Part shown: positions 27,446-39,563 of the stretch, in pieces
How positions within the stretch are numbered: the first letter of the stretch is position 1
How the letters are laid out: each line of letters opens with the position of its first letter
From: Streptomyces katrae
GTDB taxonomy: Bacteria; Actinomycetota; Actinomycetes; Streptomycetales; Streptomycetaceae
Assembly: GCF_002028425.1 (NCBI RefSeq)
Contig: NZ_CP020042.1
Location: 2,666,001 to 2,730,000 of the forward strand
Length of the DNA: 64,000 nt
Reading direction: 5' to 3'
Translations under genes and position numbers: made by a program
The notes under the pieces: model-generated
Told to the model about the DNA's origin: nothing
Databases searched by the model: none
What the model saw: only the letters and a program-made list of their open reading frames with translations

Positions 27446-28678
27446 TCAGTCCACCAGGTCCCGCACCACCGCGTCCGCCAGCAGCCGCCCCCGCAGGGTC
27501 AGCACCGCGCGGCCGGCCTCGTACGGGCCCGCCTCCAGCAGGCCGTCCGCCAGGGCCCGCCGGGAGGCCGCCAGGCCCGCCGGGGCCAGCAGGGACAGCG
27601 GGGCGCCGTCGACCAGGCGGAGCTCCAGCAGGATCCGCTCCACCCGCCGGTCCTCCTCCGAGAGCAGCTCGCGCCCCGCGCCCGGGGAGCGGCCCTCGGC
27701 GAGGGCGGCCGCGTAGGCGCCCGGGTGCTTGACGTTCCACCAGCGGACCCCGCCCACGTGCGAGTGGGCGCCGGGGCCGGCGCCCCACCAGTCGGCCCCG
27801 CGCCAGTACAGCTCGTTGTGCAGGCAGCGGCCGGCCTCGGAGGTGGCCCAGTTCGAGACCTCGTACCAGTGGTAGCCGGCCCGCTCCATGACCTCGTCGG
27901 CGATCAGGTACCGGTCGGCGTGGACGTCGTCGTCGGTCATCGGGACCTCGCCGCGGCGGATCCGGCGGGCCAGCTGGGTGCCCTCCTCGACGATGAGCGC
28001 GTAGGCGCTGATGTGGTCGGGCCCGGCGCCGAGCGCGGCGTCCAGGGAGGCCCGCCAGTCCTCGTCGGACTCGCCGGGGGTGCCGTAGATCAGGTCGAGG
28101 TTGACGTGCTCGAAGCCCGCCGCGCGGGCCTCGGCGACGCAGGCCTCGGGGCGGCCCGGGGTGTGGGTGCGGTCGAGGACCTTGAGCACGTGCTGCTTCG
28201 CGCTCTGCATGCCGAAGGAGATCCGGTTGAACCCGCCCGCGCGCAGCTCCGCCAGGTACTCGGGGTTCACGGACTCGGGGTTGGCCTCGGTGGTGACCTC
28301 GGCGTCCTCGGCCAGCCCAAACTCGTCGCGGATCGCGCCGAGCATGCGGACGAGGTCGCGGGCGGGCAGCAGGGTGGGCGTGCCGCCGCCGACGAAGACG
28401 GTCCGTACGGCGCGCGGGTCGTCGCCGAGCACCTTGCGGGCCAGGCGGACCTCGTCGATCAGGGTGTCGGCGTAGTTCTCGCGGGAGGCGAGGACGCCGC
28501 CGGTGCCGCGCAGCTCGGTGGGGGTGTAGGTGTTGAAGTCGCAGTACCCGCAGCGGGTGGCGCAGTACGGGACGTGCAGGTAGAACCCCAGCGGCCGCTC
28601 CCCGGCGCCCGCCAGGGCGTGCGACGGCAGCGAGCCGTCTTCGGGCATGGGGTCACCGTCGGGCAGTGCGGAAGGCAT
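27446..28678 (-). CDS. hemW: Radical SAM family heme chaperone HemW
   Basis: 410 aa from ATG 28678. The radical-SAM cluster motif is YCATRCGYCDF (CxxxCxxC), followed by VFVGGGTPTLL and TTEANPESV. The C-terminal HemN-type domain (GRLLADAVVRDLVD at the end) is present. HemW binds haem and delivers it to acceptor proteins; the former name was anaerobic coproporphyrinogen oxidase. hemW close to lepA and hrcA-dnaJ is a conserved neighbourhood. Confidence 0.94.
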   Translation of the reverse strand: MPSALPDGDPMPEDGSLPSHALAGAGERPLGFYLHVPYCATRCGYCDFNTYTPTELRGTGGVLASRENYADTLIDEVRLARKVLGDDPRAVRTVFVGGGTPTLLPARDLVRMLGAIRDEFGLAEDAEVTTEANPESVNPEYLAELRAGGFNRISFGMQSAKQHVLKVLDRTHTPGRPEACVAEARAAGFEHVNLDLIYGTPGESDEDWRASLDAALGAGPDHISAYALIVEEGTQLARRIRRGEVPMTDDDVHADRYLIADEVMERAGYHWYEVSNWATSEAGRCLHNELYWRGADWWGAGPGAHSHVGGVRWWNVKHPGAYAAALAEGRSPGAGRELLSEEDRRVERILLELRLVDGAPLSLLAPAGLAASRRALADGLLEAGPYEAGRAVLTLRGRLLADAVVRDLVD

Positions 28679-28756
28679 ACGGCCATTGTCCCGCACTCGC
28701 GGTGGCCCGGCGGCCCGCGCCGGCAGGGGCGCGGGCCGCCGGCGCGGCGGCGGGCG

Positions 28757-30649
<1,893 letters not shown>

Positions 30650-30746
30650 GACATCCTCCGGACCGGGTCCACGCGGCCAGGGCGTGGGCGTGGGGCGCTT
30701 GGGACTGGCGGGGCCGGCCACCGGGTACGCGGCTGGCAGGTTTTCA

Positions 30747-30772
30747 TTACCGGCCGGTTAACTGGCCGGTAA
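30747..30772. promoter_or_regulatory. Palindromic operator upstream of acyl-CoA synthetase
   Basis: TTACCGGCC-N8-GGCCGGTAA is a perfect 9-8-9 inverted repeat, of the form bound by TetR-family fatty-acid regulators. A related 12-bp palindrome AACCGGCCGGTT occurs at 39509-39520 upstream of comEA. No regulator gene is adjacent. Confidence 0.65.
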
Positions 30773-30844
30773 CCATCGAGCTTTGATCAGGGTAGAGGCC
30801 GCCCGGCCGGTGCGTAAGGGCCTCCGAGCGGCCGCTTCATAACG

Positions 30845-30879
30845 AAAAGGGCCCCCATGCGAGTGCATGTGGGCCCTTT
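30845..30879 (-). terminator. lepA terminator
   Basis: AAAGGGCCC(A)CATGC / GCATG(G)GGGCCCTTT forms a long stem with a 3-nt loop, followed on the minus strand by a short T-run, 23 bp past the lepA stop. Confidence 0.8.
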
Positions 30880-30901
30880 CGCACGCCAGGGGCGGCCGCG
30901 G

Positions 30902-32767
30902 CTACTTCTTCTTGCTGCTGGACTCGTCGCTGGAGAGGACGGCGATGAAGGCCTCCTGCGGGACCTCCACGGAGCCGACCATCTTCATGCGCTTCTTGCC
31001 TTCCTTCTGCTTCTCCAGCAGCTTCCGCTTACGGGAGATGTCACCGCCGTAGCACTTGGCGAGGACGTCCTTGCGGATGGCGCGGATGGTCTCGCGGGCG
31101 ATGACGCGGGAGCCGACGGCCGCCTGGATCGGCACCTCGAACGCCTGCCGCGGGATGAGCTCGCGCAGCTTGGCGACCAGGCGCACGCCGTAGGCGTAGG
31201 CGGCGTCCTTGTGACAGACGGCGGAGAAGGCGTCGACCTTGTCACCGTGCAGCAGGATGTCCACCTTGACCAGGCTGGACGACTGCTCGCCGGTGGGCTC
31301 GTAGTCCAGGGAGGCGTAACCGCGCGTCTTGGACTTCAGCTGGTCGAAGAAGTCGAACACGATCTCCGCGAGCGGGAGCGTGTAGCGGATCTCGACGCGG
31401 TCCTCGGAGAGGTAGTCCATGCCGAGCAGGGTGCCGCGGCGCTGCTGGCAGAGCTCCATGATCGCGCCGATGAACTCGGTGGGCGCCAGCACGGTGGCCC
31501 GGACGACCGGCTCGAAGACGTCCTTGATCTTGCCTTCGGGGAACTCGCTCGGGTTGGTGACGGTGACTTCCTTGCCGTCCTCCAGCACCACCCGGTAGAC
31601 CACGTTGGGCGCGGTGGCGATCAGGTCGAGGCCGAACTCGCGCTCCAGGCGCTCGCGGACCACGTCCAGGTGGAGCAGGCCGAGGAAGCCGACGCGGAAG
31701 CCGAAGCCGAGCGCCGCCGAGGTCTCCGGCTCGTAGACGAGCGCGGCGTCGTTGAGCTGGAGCTTGTCCAGGGCCTCGCGCAGCTCCGGGTAGTCCGAGC
31801 CGTCGAGCGGGTACAGGCCCGAGAAGACCATCGGCTTCGGGTCCTTGTAGCCGCCGAGGGACTCGGTGGCGCCGCCCGTCATCTGCGTGATGGTGTCGCC
31901 GACCTTGGACTGGCGGACGTCCTTCACACCGGTGATCAGGTAGCCCACCTCGCCGACGGACAGGCCGTCGGCCGGCAGCATCTCCGGCGAGTTGGTGCCG
32001 ATCTCCAGCAGCTCGTGGGTGGCGTTCGTGGACATCATGCGGATGCGCTCGCGCTTGTTGAGCGTGCCGTCCACGACACGGACGTACGTGACGACGCCGC
32101 GGTACGAGTCGTATACCGAGTCGAAGATCATCGCGCGGGCCGGGGCGTCCTTGACGCCGACCGGGGCCGGGACGGTCTGGACGACGCGGTTGAGCAGCGC
32201 GTCGACGCCGAGGCCGGTCTTCGCCGAGACGCGCAGGACGTCGTCGGGGTCGCAGCCGACCAGGTTCGCGAGCTCCTCGGCGAACTTCTCCGGCTGGGCG
32301 GCCGGCAGGTCGATCTTGTTCAGGACCGGGACGATCGCGAGGTCGTTCTCCATCGCCAGGTACAGGTTGGCGAGGGTCTGGGCCTCGATGCCCTGGGCGG
32401 CGTCGACCAGGAGGATCGTGCCCTCGCAGGCGGCGAGGGAGCGCGAGACCTCGTAGGTGAAGTCGACGTGGCCCGGGGTGTCGATCATGTTCAGGATGTG
32501 CGTGGTCCCCTGGCCCTCGCCCTCGGTGGGGGCCCAGGGCAGACGGACCGCCTGCGACTTGATCGTGATGCCGCGCTCACGCTCGATGTCCATGCGGTCG
32601 AGGTACTGGGCGCGCATCTGCCGCTGGTCGACGACGCCGGTGAGCTGCAGCATCCGGTCGGCGAGGGTCGACTTGCCGTGGTCGATGTGCGCGATGATGC
32701 AGAAGTTGCGGATCAGCGCCGGGTCGGTACGGCTCGGCTCGGGCACGTGGCTGGGGATGGCGGGCAC
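30902..32767 (-). CDS. lepA: Translation elongation factor 4 (LepA)
   Basis: 621 aa from GTG 32767 ([20 protein letters not shown]). LepA is a ribosome-bound GTPase that back-translocates or helps initiation. G1 is [10 protein letters not shown]3 is [10 protein letters not shown]4 is VLNKIDL, and the C-terminal LepA-specific domain ([20 protein letters not shown]) is present. It is divergent from rpsT with 198 bp between, the usual lepA/rpsT layout in actinobacteria. Confidence 0.97.
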   Translation of the reverse strand: MPAIPSHVPEPSRTDPALIRNFCIIAHIDHGKSTLADRMLQLTGVVDQRQMRAQYLDRMDIERERGITIKSQAVRLPWAPTEGEGQGTTHILNMIDTPGHVDFTYEVSRSLAACEGTILLVDAAQGIEAQTLANLYLAMENDLAIVPVLNKIDLPAAQPEKFAEELANLVGCDPDDVLRVSAKTGLGVDALLNRVVQTVPAPVGVKDAPARAMIFDSVYDSYRGVVTYVRVVDGTLNKRERIRMMSTNATHELLEIGTNSPEMLPADGLSVGEVGYLITGVKDVRQSKVGDTITQMTGGATESLGGYKDPKPMVFSGLYPLDGSDYPELREALDKLQLNDAALVYEPETSAALGFGFRVGFLGLLHLDVVRERLEREFGLDLIATAPNVVYRVVLEDGKEVTVTNPSEFPEGKIKDVFEPVVRATVLAPTEFIGAIMELCQQRRGTLLGMDYLSEDRVEIRYTLPLAEIVFDFFDQLKSKTRGYASLDYEPTGEQSSSLVKVDILLHGDKVDAFSAVCHKDAAYAYGVRLVAKLRELIPRQAFEVPIQAAVGSRVIARETIRAIRKDVLAKCYGGDISRKRKLLEKQKEGKKRMKMVGSVEVPQEAFIAVLSSDESSSKKK

Positions 32768-32857
32768 GCAGTGTCCTGATTCTCGGGTCGCTGTCGGATC
32801 TGCTGTCGAACGGTACGCAGGCTCCCATGGTCCCATGGACGGGGCGATGCGCTCGGT

Positions 32858-32887
32858 TTGGGCCGGTCGGAGCGCGCCTGGTAGCCT
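32858..32887 (+). promoter_or_regulatory. Candidate rpsT promoter
   Basis: TTGGGC and TAGCCT with 18-bp spacing, 78 bp upstream of the rpsT start, fit a vegetative (HrdB-type) promoter. Confidence 0.6.
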
Positions 32888-32965
32888 GGGTGGCTGTGTC
32901 TCGCATGCCCTCTCAGCAGAAGAGGCACATCCGGAAAAATACTCTGAACCTGAAAAGGCTCTTTC

Positions 32966-33226
32966 GTGGCGAACATCAAGTCCCAGATCAAGCGGAACAA
33001 GACCAACGAGAAGGCCCGCCTTCGCAACAAGTCGGTCAAGTCCGAGCTGCGCACCTTCATCCGCAAGGCCAACGAGGCCATCCTCGCCGGCGACGCGGAG
33101 AAGGCCACCGCTGCGGCCCGCCTGGCTTCCAAGAAGCTGGACAAGGCCGTCTCGAAGGGTGTCATCCACAAGAACGCCGCCGCCAACAAGAAGTCGGCGC
33201 TGGCTTCCAAGGTTGCCTCCATCTGA
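32966..33226 (+). CDS. rpsT: 30S ribosomal protein S20
   Basis: 86 aa, start GTG with AAAAGG seven bases upstream. The sequence [20 protein letters not shown] and the Lys/Ala-rich helical body are typical S20. It binds the 5' and 3' minor domains of 16S rRNA. It is one of few plus-strand genes here and is monocistronic, with its own promoter and a downstream hairpin. Confidence 0.98.
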   Translation: MANIKSQIKRNKTNEKARLRNKSVKSELRTFIRKANEAILAGDAEKATAAARLASKKLDKAVSKGVIHKNAAANKKSALASKVASI

Positions 33227-33349
33227 GGTTCCGCACTCGATGTGAACGCCGGGAAGGACCAAGCGGGCCCTCTCATCCGCTCCTGACCGGCAACCAGCGT
33301 CGCACGCGGCCTGCGTTCGCCACGCGGGTGCGGCGCACACAGCAGTGAC

Positions 33350-33398
33350 CGAAGGCCCCGGCCTCCGCCCTTCCCCAGGGCGGCGACCGGGGCCTTCG
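33350..33398 (+). terminator. rpsT terminator
   Basis: A large two-part hairpin: outer stem CGAAGGCCCCGG / CCGGGGCCTTCG with an inner GCCCT / AGGGC stem. It lies 124 bp after the rpsT stop and before the convergent holA end. Confidence 0.7.
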
Positions 33399-33456
33399 CG
33401 CGTCTCCGGCCTCCGGAGGGCCGCGCAGGGCCCCGGGGCGCCCGGAGCGCCCGGGC

Positions 33457-34449
33457 TCAGCGGCGCTGCGGCCTGGCGGCGCGGGCCACGGCCACGACGG
33501 CCTTCTCCAGGGCGTACTCCGGGTCGTCCCCGCCGCCCTTGACCCCCGCGTCGGCCAGCGCGACGGCGCGCAGCGCCTCCGAGACGCCGTCCGCCGACCA
33601 GCCGCGCATCTGCTGCCGGACCCGGTCAATCTTCCACGGCGGCATGCCGAGGTCCCGGGCGAGGTCGCCGGGGCGGGCACCGCGCGGGGCGGAGGCCAGC
33701 TTCCCGATCGCCCGGACGGCCTGCGCCAGCGCGCTGGTGATCAGCACGGGCGCGACCCCGGTCGCCAGGGACCAGCGCAGGGCCTCCAGGGCCTCCGCCG
33801 CCCGCCCCTCGACCGCCCGGTCGGCGACGGTGAAGCTGGAGGCCTCGGCACGGCCGGTGTAGTAGCGGCCGACCACGGCCTCGTCGATGGTGCCCTCGAC
33901 GTCCGCGCACAGCTGCGCCACCGCGCTCGCCAGCTCCCGCAGGTCGGCGCCGATCGCGTCGACCAGGTTCTGGCAGGCCTCGGGCGTGGCCGAACGGCCC
34001 AGTGTCCGGAACTCCTGCCGGACGAAGGAGAGCCGGTCCGCGGCCTTCGTCATCTTCGGGCAGGCGACCTCCCGGGCCCCCGCCTTGCGGGCGGCGTCCA
34101 GCACGGCCTTGCCCTTGACCCCGCCCGCGTGGAGGAGGACGAGGCTGATCTCCTCGTACGGGTCGGCGAGGTAGGCCTTGACCTCCTTCACCGTGTCCGC
34201 ACCCAGGTCCTGCGCGTTCCGCACGATCAGGACCTTGCGCTCGGAGAAGAGCGACGGGCTGGTCAGCTCGGCCAGGGTGCCGGGCTGGAGCTGGTCGGAG
34301 GTGAGGTCCCGCACGTCCGTGTCGGCGTCGGCCGCGCGGGCGGCCTTCACCACGTCCCGGACGACGCGGTCCAGCAGCAGGTCCTCCTGCCCCACCGCGA
34401 GGGTGATCGGGGCGAGGAGATCGTCGGTGGGGTTCTTCCTGGTGGCCAT
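33457..34449 (-). CDS. holA: DNA polymerase III subunit delta
   Basis: 330 aa from ATG 34449 ([20 protein letters not shown]), with GGAG five bases upstream. HolA is the clamp-loader subunit that opens the beta clamp. It has the AAA+-like fold without Walker motifs and the characteristic [20 protein letters not shown] and [19 protein letters not shown] blocks. In Streptomyces it follows comEA-comEC, here with the YceI gene between. Confidence 0.94.
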   Translation of the reverse strand: MATRKNPTDDLLAPITLAVGQEDLLLDRVVRDVVKAARAADADTDVRDLTSDQLQPGTLAELTSPSLFSERKVLIVRNAQDLGADTVKEVKAYLADPYEEISLVLLHAGGVKGKAVLDAARKAGAREVACPKMTKAADRLSFVRQEFRTLGRSATPEACQNLVDAIGADLRELASAVAQLCADVEGTIDEAVVGRYYTGRAEASSFTVADRAVEGRAAEALEALRWSLATGVAPVLITSALAQAVRAIGKLASAPRGARPGDLARDLGMPPWKIDRVRQQMRGWSADGVSEALRAVALADAGVKGGGDDPEYALEKAVVAVARAARPQRR

Positions 34450-34510
34450 CGGCTCCAGCATCCCACGCCGCACTGACAGCACCCCGCGCCCGGTGCCCGA
34501 GAATGGTCCG

Positions 34511-34753
34511 GTGAACCTGCGACATGTACTGGTCCTGCCCGACCGCGACGCCGCCGAGGAGGTGGCCCAGGAGGCCGTCGGCCGCTTCGGTCTCCCCGAG
34601 GAACCCCAGCTGGTGCGCGACGCCCTGGCCGGCGAGGACGACGCCGAGGACGCCCAGTGGCTGGTGGTCGTCGAGGACCCGCAGCAGCGGCTGGACGCCG
34701 CCGTACTGGACGAGCTCGCCGCCGAGTACGAGGGCTGGCTCGAAGCCCCCTGA
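34511..34753 (+). CDS. Conserved hypothetical protein, 80 aa
   Basis: A short acidic protein from GTG 34511 (VNLRHVLVLPDRDAAEEVAQ), divergent from holA by 61 bp. It reads as an alpha/beta mini-domain with an acidic middle (LAGEDDAEDAQWLVVVEDPQ) and helical C terminus. Codon use is normal for the host. I do not recognise a function. A small fold related to ribonuclease E inhibitor RraB or similar is conceivable but unsupported. Confidence 0.7.
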   Translation: MNLRHVLVLPDRDAAEEVAQEAVGRFGLPEEPQLVRDALAGEDDAEDAQWLVVVEDPQQRLDAAVLDELAAEYEGWLEAP

Positions 34754-34773
34754 ACCTCCCGGCCGGGCCGCCC

Positions 34774-35655
34774 TCAGGCCTTGTGGACGATCTGGACGTC
34801 CAGCGCCACTTCCACGCTCGAACCGATCGCCGCGATCCCCTGCGCCAGCATCGACTGCCAGTTCAGGGTGAAGTCCTCGCGCTGCAGCTCCGCCGTGGCC
34901 CGGCAGGCGGCGCGCGGCTCGCCCTCCAGGCCCGTGCCGACGCCCAGGTACTGGGTGTCCAGGGTGACGGAACGGCTCACCCCGTGCAGGGTCAGGGCGC
35001 CCGCGACGGCCCAGCGGCTGCCGCTGCGGTGGATGAACCGCTCGCTGTAGAACTCCACGGTCGGATAGCGGGCCGCGTCCAGGAAGTCCGCCGACCGCAA
35101 GTGGTCGTCCCGCATGCGCAGACCGGTGTCGATGCTCGCCGCGTCGATGATCACGTGCATGGAGGAGTCCTCCATGCGCTCCGCGATCCGCACCGCGCCG
35201 GCGAAGGTGGTGAACCGGCCGTGGATCCGGGCGAAGCCGATGTGCCTGGCGGTGAACCCGATCGAGGAGTGCGTCGGGTCCAGTTCCCAGTGGCCGGGCT
35301 GCGGGAGCACCGGCGGCTCCACCGCGTCCAGGACGATCTCCGCGGTGCCGGGCTGCGCCGGGTCCCCCACGAGCGTCGCCCCGTGGAACGGCGCGTAGCC
35401 CTCGGCGCTGACCGACAGCCGGTACTCCCCCTCCGGCATGGCCGCCGTGAACCCCCCGTACGGGTCCGTCTCGCCGCTGACGACCCGTCGGCCGATCGGG
35501 TCGGTCACCTCGAACTTGGCCTGGCGGATGGGCTGGTGGACCGTGTCGAGGACCCGGCAGCTCAACAGGCGTGCCGTGGGCGGCAGTGTCAGTGTGGCGG
35601 ACGTCTGCGAACTCCCGCTCCCGGCCGTATCCGTCCCCCGTCGGCGACCGAACAT
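34774..35655 (-). CDS. YceI family protein with N-terminal carboxypeptidase-regulatory-like domain
   Basis: 293 aa. Residues about 25-110 are a beta-sandwich of the carboxypeptidase regulatory type (SCRVLDTVHQPIRQAKFEVT... DPYGGFTAAMPEGEYRLSVS). Residues 120-293 are a YceI domain (WELDPTHSSIGFTARHIGFA... LTLHGVSRSVTLDTQYLGVG), a lipocalin-like barrel that binds isoprenoid lipids. There is no signal peptide, so unlike many YceI proteins it appears cytoplasmic. It follows comEC on the same strand and its frame overlaps the stop-less comEC frame. Confidence 0.9.
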   Translation of the reverse strand: MFGRRRGTDTAGSGSSQTSATLTLPPTARLLSCRVLDTVHQPIRQAKFEVTDPIGRRVVSGETDPYGGFTAAMPEGEYRLSVSAEGYAPFHGATLVGDPAQPGTAEIVLDAVEPPVLPQPGHWELDPTHSSIGFTARHIGFARIHGRFTTFAGAVRIAERMEDSSMHVIIDAASIDTGLRMRDDHLRSADFLDAARYPTVEFYSERFIHRSGSRWAVAGALTLHGVSRSVTLDTQYLGVGTGLEGEPRAACRATAELQREDFTLNWQSMLAQGIAAIGSSVEVALDVQIVHKA

Positions 35656-35712
35656 GGCTGATGCACCCCCGTGCTGTGTGTACTTGGTCGGTTCTGGCGA
35701 AGAGGCATTCGA

Positions 35713-38389
35713 TCATGCTGTCGGGTTGGGGGCAAACAGAATGGTCGCGCCCGGTATGACCGCGCCTTTTCGGACGACGTCCGGACGGAACCGCACGCAG
35801 CCCCGGACCGCCGCCACAGACTGCCACGGAGCCGTCCGTATCGGTGCGCAGCACAGCTGCCCCAAGGGATTCGAGCCGTGTGAGAGTGCCCCGCGCGGGG
35901 TGCCCGTAGCGGTTGCCGGACCCCACCGGGACCAGGGCGAGCCGTGGCCGGATCCGTTCCATCAGGCCCGGGTCCTGGTGCGCCGAACCGTGGTGGGCGA
36001 CCTTGAGCACGTCCACCGCCCCCAGTTCCGGATGCTCCCTCAGCAGGGCCTGCTGGGAGGCTGGTTCGAGGTCCCCGAGCAGCAGGAACGTCAGCCCCGA
36101 GACCCGTGCCAGCAGGACCACGCTCGCGTCGTTGGGCCCCTGTGGCACCGGTGCGGAAGCCGAAGGCCACAGCACCCGCCACTCCAGCCGCCCGGCGCGC
36201 CGCCGCTCCCCCGCCACCGCCGCCACGACGGGCACCCCGGCCCCCGCCGCCGTCCGCCGGACCTGGGCCGCCCGGCCGGGCGGATCCGCCACCGCGGTGG
36301 TCTCGATCACACCCACGGAACGGCCCCGCAACACCCCGGACAGCCCGCCCACGTGGTCGGCGTGAAAGTGCGTCAGCAGCAGTAATGGGATGCTTCTCAC
36401 ACCCAGGGCACGCAGACAGGCGTCCACCGGGCCCGGTTCCGGCCCGGCGTCGACCACGACGGCCGTCCCCGGTCCCGCCGCGAGCACCGCGGCGTCCCCC
36501 TGGCCCACGGCGCACTGGACGTAGCTCCAGTCCGGCGGCGGCCAGCCGGTGAGCGCTCGGGTCAGCTGCGGCGGCCGCACCACCGCGACCAGCAACAGCA
36601 GCGCCACGCCGGCACGGACACCGCGCCGCCGGCCGAACCGGACCCCGAGCCCCACCAGGGCCGCCGTGACCCCCGCCAGCAGCAGGCCCCCTCCGAACCC
36701 GCCCGGCCAGGGCAGCTCCGCCCCCGGCAGCCGTGCCCCGGCCCGCGCGACGGCGGCGATCCACCCCGCCGGCACCCCCGCGCACCGGGCCAGCAGCTCC
36801 GCGACGGCCGGCGACAGCGGAGCCGCCGCGAGCGCGGCGAAGCCGAGCACCGTGGCCGGCCCCGCGGCGAGCTCCGCCGGCAGGTTGCACGGCACCGCCA
36901 CCAGGCTCACCCGGCCCGACAGCACGACCACCACCGGGGCGCACACGGCCTGCGCCGCGGCGGCGGCCCCCAGGGCCTCGGCCAGCCGCGACGGCACCCC
37001 GCGCGCCCGCAACGCCCGCGCCCAGCGCGGCCCGAGGGTCAGCAGCGCGCCGGTGGCCAGCACCGACAGCAGGAACCCGTACGCCCGGGCCAGCCAGGGG
37101 TCGTACAGCACCAGCAGCAGCACGGCCGCGGCCAGGGCCGGGAGCAGGGACCTGCGCCGCCCCGTGGCCAGGGCCAGCAGGGTCACCGCCCCGCAGGCGG
37201 CGGCCCGCAGCACGCTCGGATCGGGCCGGCACACCACCACGAAGCCCACCGTCAGGGCCGCCCCGCACAGGGCGGTGAACCGCAGCGGCAGCCCCAGCCG
37301 GGGCGCCAGCCCGCCCCGCTCCACGTACTGCGCCCGCCCCGGCGGCCCGATGAGCAGGTACAGCACCACGGTCAGGTTGGACCCGGACACGGCCAGCAGA
37401 TGCAGCAGGTCGGTGGCTTCGAACGCGTCGTGCAGCTCGGGCGGGACCCGGGAGGTGTCCCCGACGACCAGCGCCGGCAGCAGGGCGCGGGCGTCCCCGC
37501 GGAGCCCGTCGGAGGCCTCCCGCAGCCCGGCGCGCAGCCTCCCGGCGGCCCGCTGCGCGAGGTCCGGGCCCCCCGTCACCCGGGGCGGGACGTCGCCGGC
37601 CGGCCGGAGCAGCGCCACGGCCCGCTCCCCCTCCCGCGCCGGGGCCAGCCGGGCCGCGACCGCGACCCGGACCGAGGGCTGCAGCCGGGCCCACTCCGGA
37701 TGCCCGGCCAGCACCCGGACCGGGGTCTCCACCCGGGTGCCCACGCCGTCGGGGCCCGTCACCCGGGTCACCACCGCGTCCAGCACCACCACGGGCGGCC
37801 CGCTCCCGCTCCGGGCGGGCCGGGGATCGGAGCCCACGGTGAGCTCCACCACGACCCGGGCGTGCTCCCCGGCCAGCCGGGCCACCGGCCCCGCCCGCGC
37901 CTCGGCCCGCTCCAGCCCGGCCACCCCCGCCCCGGCGGCCGCGCACAACAGCGCGGCCGACACAGCCGTGCCGGCCCGCCACCCGGGCCGCGCCCCACGG
38001 CACCCCGCCACCAGCAGCACCCCCGCGACGGCCACCGCGACCCCCGCCCCGAGGGCACACCACCCGGCCGGCACCCCGAGCCCGACGGCCGCCGCGCCCC
38101 ACGCGGCCAGGGCGGGGCCCACCAGCCGCAGGTCCACGGGCCCGCCATCACCGTCAGCCTCCTGCCCGCCCACCGCCGGACCGCAATCACCGCCCCCGGC
38201 CGCCGGCGCACCGCCATCCCCGGCCCCCACCGGCCGGCCGCCGAAGGGCCCGTCCACCGGCGCGCCGACCCGGTCCGGCCATGAAGCCCCGCCCGGCGGG
38301 GCGGCCGGGCGGGCGCCCACCGGGCCGTCCGGCCCCGCCCCGGCGCCACCCCGTCCGGGCCCCGCGCCCGGAGCCCCGGCGGCGCTCAC
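35713..38389 (-). CDS. comEC: ComEC/Rec2-type DNA uptake protein, 3' end uncertain
   Basis: Polytopic membrane protein with an N-terminal Ala/Gly/Pro-rich stretch (about 70 residues), transmembrane helices and a competence core (LLHLLAVSGSNLTVVLYLLI). The C-terminal metallo-beta-lactamase domain contains LLLTHFHADHVGGLSGV and LKVAHHGS. The GTG at 38389 overlaps the comEA stop by 4 bp. The natural end is missing: after DTDGSVAVC (about 35,835) the frame stays open to 33,626, running through the YceI gene and into holA. A TGA at 35713-35715 in the +1 frame would give a normal end, so an indel, real or from assembly, is likely. ComEC forms the DNA channel in competent species; in Streptomyces its role is unclear. 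Confidence 0.8.
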
Positions 38390-39450
38390 AGCCGGACCAG
38401 CTTCCGGAGCTCGGCGAACCTGCGGTCGCCGATGCCGTCGACCTGCCGGAGGTCCTCCAGGGCGCGGAACCCGCCCCGGGCGGTGCGGAACTCCACGATG
38501 TGCCGGGCCAGCACCGGTCCGACCCCCGGCAGCCCGTCCAGCTGCTCGGCGGTCGCGCTGCCGAGGCTCAGCGGACCGGGACCGGCGCCGCCCCCGGAAC
38601 CCCCGCCGGCCGGCGCCGGCGGCGCGCTGACCCCGACCAGGACCTGCTCCCCGTCCACCAGCACCCGGGCCCGGTTGAGCCCGGTGGTGTCCGTACCCGG
38701 CCGCACTCCCCCGGCGGCGGCCAGCGCGTCCTCCACCCGCGAGCCGCCGGGCAGTCGCAGCACACCGGGCTCACGGACCTTGCCGCCGACATCCACCACG
38801 ATGCGCCCGCCCGGACCGCCCGGGCTCGCTCCCGGCACCGGGGGCGGGGTCGCGGGAGGCGCGGGGGCGAGCACCGCCGGCGCCGTCACCGGCTGCGGCC
38901 GGCCCGACCAGTACTGCTGGGCGGCGAACCCCACCGCCACGGCCAGCACCACCCCCACGACGGCCACGGCCCGGGGCTCCACCCCGCACCGGGCCTGCAC
39001 CCACACGGGCAGCCGCTCCCGCACGGCCACCCACCGCCCGGCCCCACCCCCGACGGCCCCCGGCACCACACCGGGCCCGGGCCCGGGCGCCGCTCCAGCC
39101 GGCACCCCACCCCCGGCCCCCGGACCCCGAGCCGGCTCCCCGGACCCCAGGGCCGCCCCGGGCGCGGCCTCTGGGACCACAGGCGGCTCGGGCACCACAG
39201 CCGGCTCGGGCACCACAGCCGGCTCGGGCACCACAGCCGGCTCGGGCGCCGGAGGCGGCTCAGGCGCCTCGGGCGCCGGAGGCGGCTCGGGGCGGCGGGG
39301 TCGTGGTGGGGCCCCGCCCAGCAGCGCCTCCGCACGGCGGAGCACGGCGGCGGGGTCGGGGCGCTGGGGCGACCGGCCGACGTCAGACGCGCGGTCGTCG
39401 AAAGATACGGAGGTACGCGAGAGGCGTGAAGCACGCGTTCGAAGAGTCAT
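38386..39450 (-). CDS. comEA: ComEA-like helix-hairpin-helix DNA-binding protein
   Basis: 354 aa, longer than classical ComEA. It has a Pro/Ala-rich N-terminal half, one transmembrane helix (AVAVVGVVLAVAVGFAAQQY), an SLBB segment (IVVDVGGKVREPGVLRLPGG) and C-terminal HhH motifs (SATAEQLDGLPGVGPVLARH). The protein should be anchored with its DNA-binding end outside. The N-terminal region carries PAVVPE repeats encoded by three perfect 18-bp units. It is coupled to comEC by a 4-bp overlap. A 12-bp palindrome AACCGGCCGGTT lies 59 bp upstream of its start. Confidence 0.9.
   Translation of the reverse strand: MTLRTRASRLSRTSVSFDDRASDVGRSPQRPDPAAVLRRAEALLGGAPPRPRRPEPPPAPEAPEPPPAPEPAVVPEPAVVPEPAVVPEPPVVPEAAPGAALGSGEPARGPGAGGGVPAGAAPGPGPGVVPGAVGGGAGRWVAVRERLPVWVQARCGVEPRAVAVVGVVLAVAVGFAAQQYWSGRPQPVTAPAVLAPAPPATPPPVPGASPGGPGGRIVVDVGGKVREPGVLRLPGGSRVEDALAAAGGVRPGTDTTGLNRARVLVDGEQVLVGVSAPPAPAGGGSGGGAGPGPLSLGSATAEQLDGLPGVGPVLARHIVEFRTARGGFRALEDLRQVDGIGDRRFAELRKLVRL
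39185..39238. repeat. Three tandem 18-bp repeats within comEA
   Basis: GGCTCGGGCACCACAGCC occurs three times in perfect tandem and then degenerates, encoding repeated PAVVPE in the linker before the membrane helix. In-frame copy-number change would lengthen or shorten the linker. Confidence 0.9.
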
Positions 39451-39563
39451 GCCACGACGCTAGGGCCGGTCCCCGGCACCCCGCTCGGAGCCGCCAATTC
39501 CGGTGCATAACCGGCCGGTTGTGGAAAACCCCGCCACCCGATCGGGTGGGCACCGGTCCCGGA

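Noticed and set aside
33626..35600. C-terminal extension of comEC as a real fusion protein
   Set aside because: The sequence is the out-of-frame shadow of yceI and holA; kept only as a finding about a missing stop.
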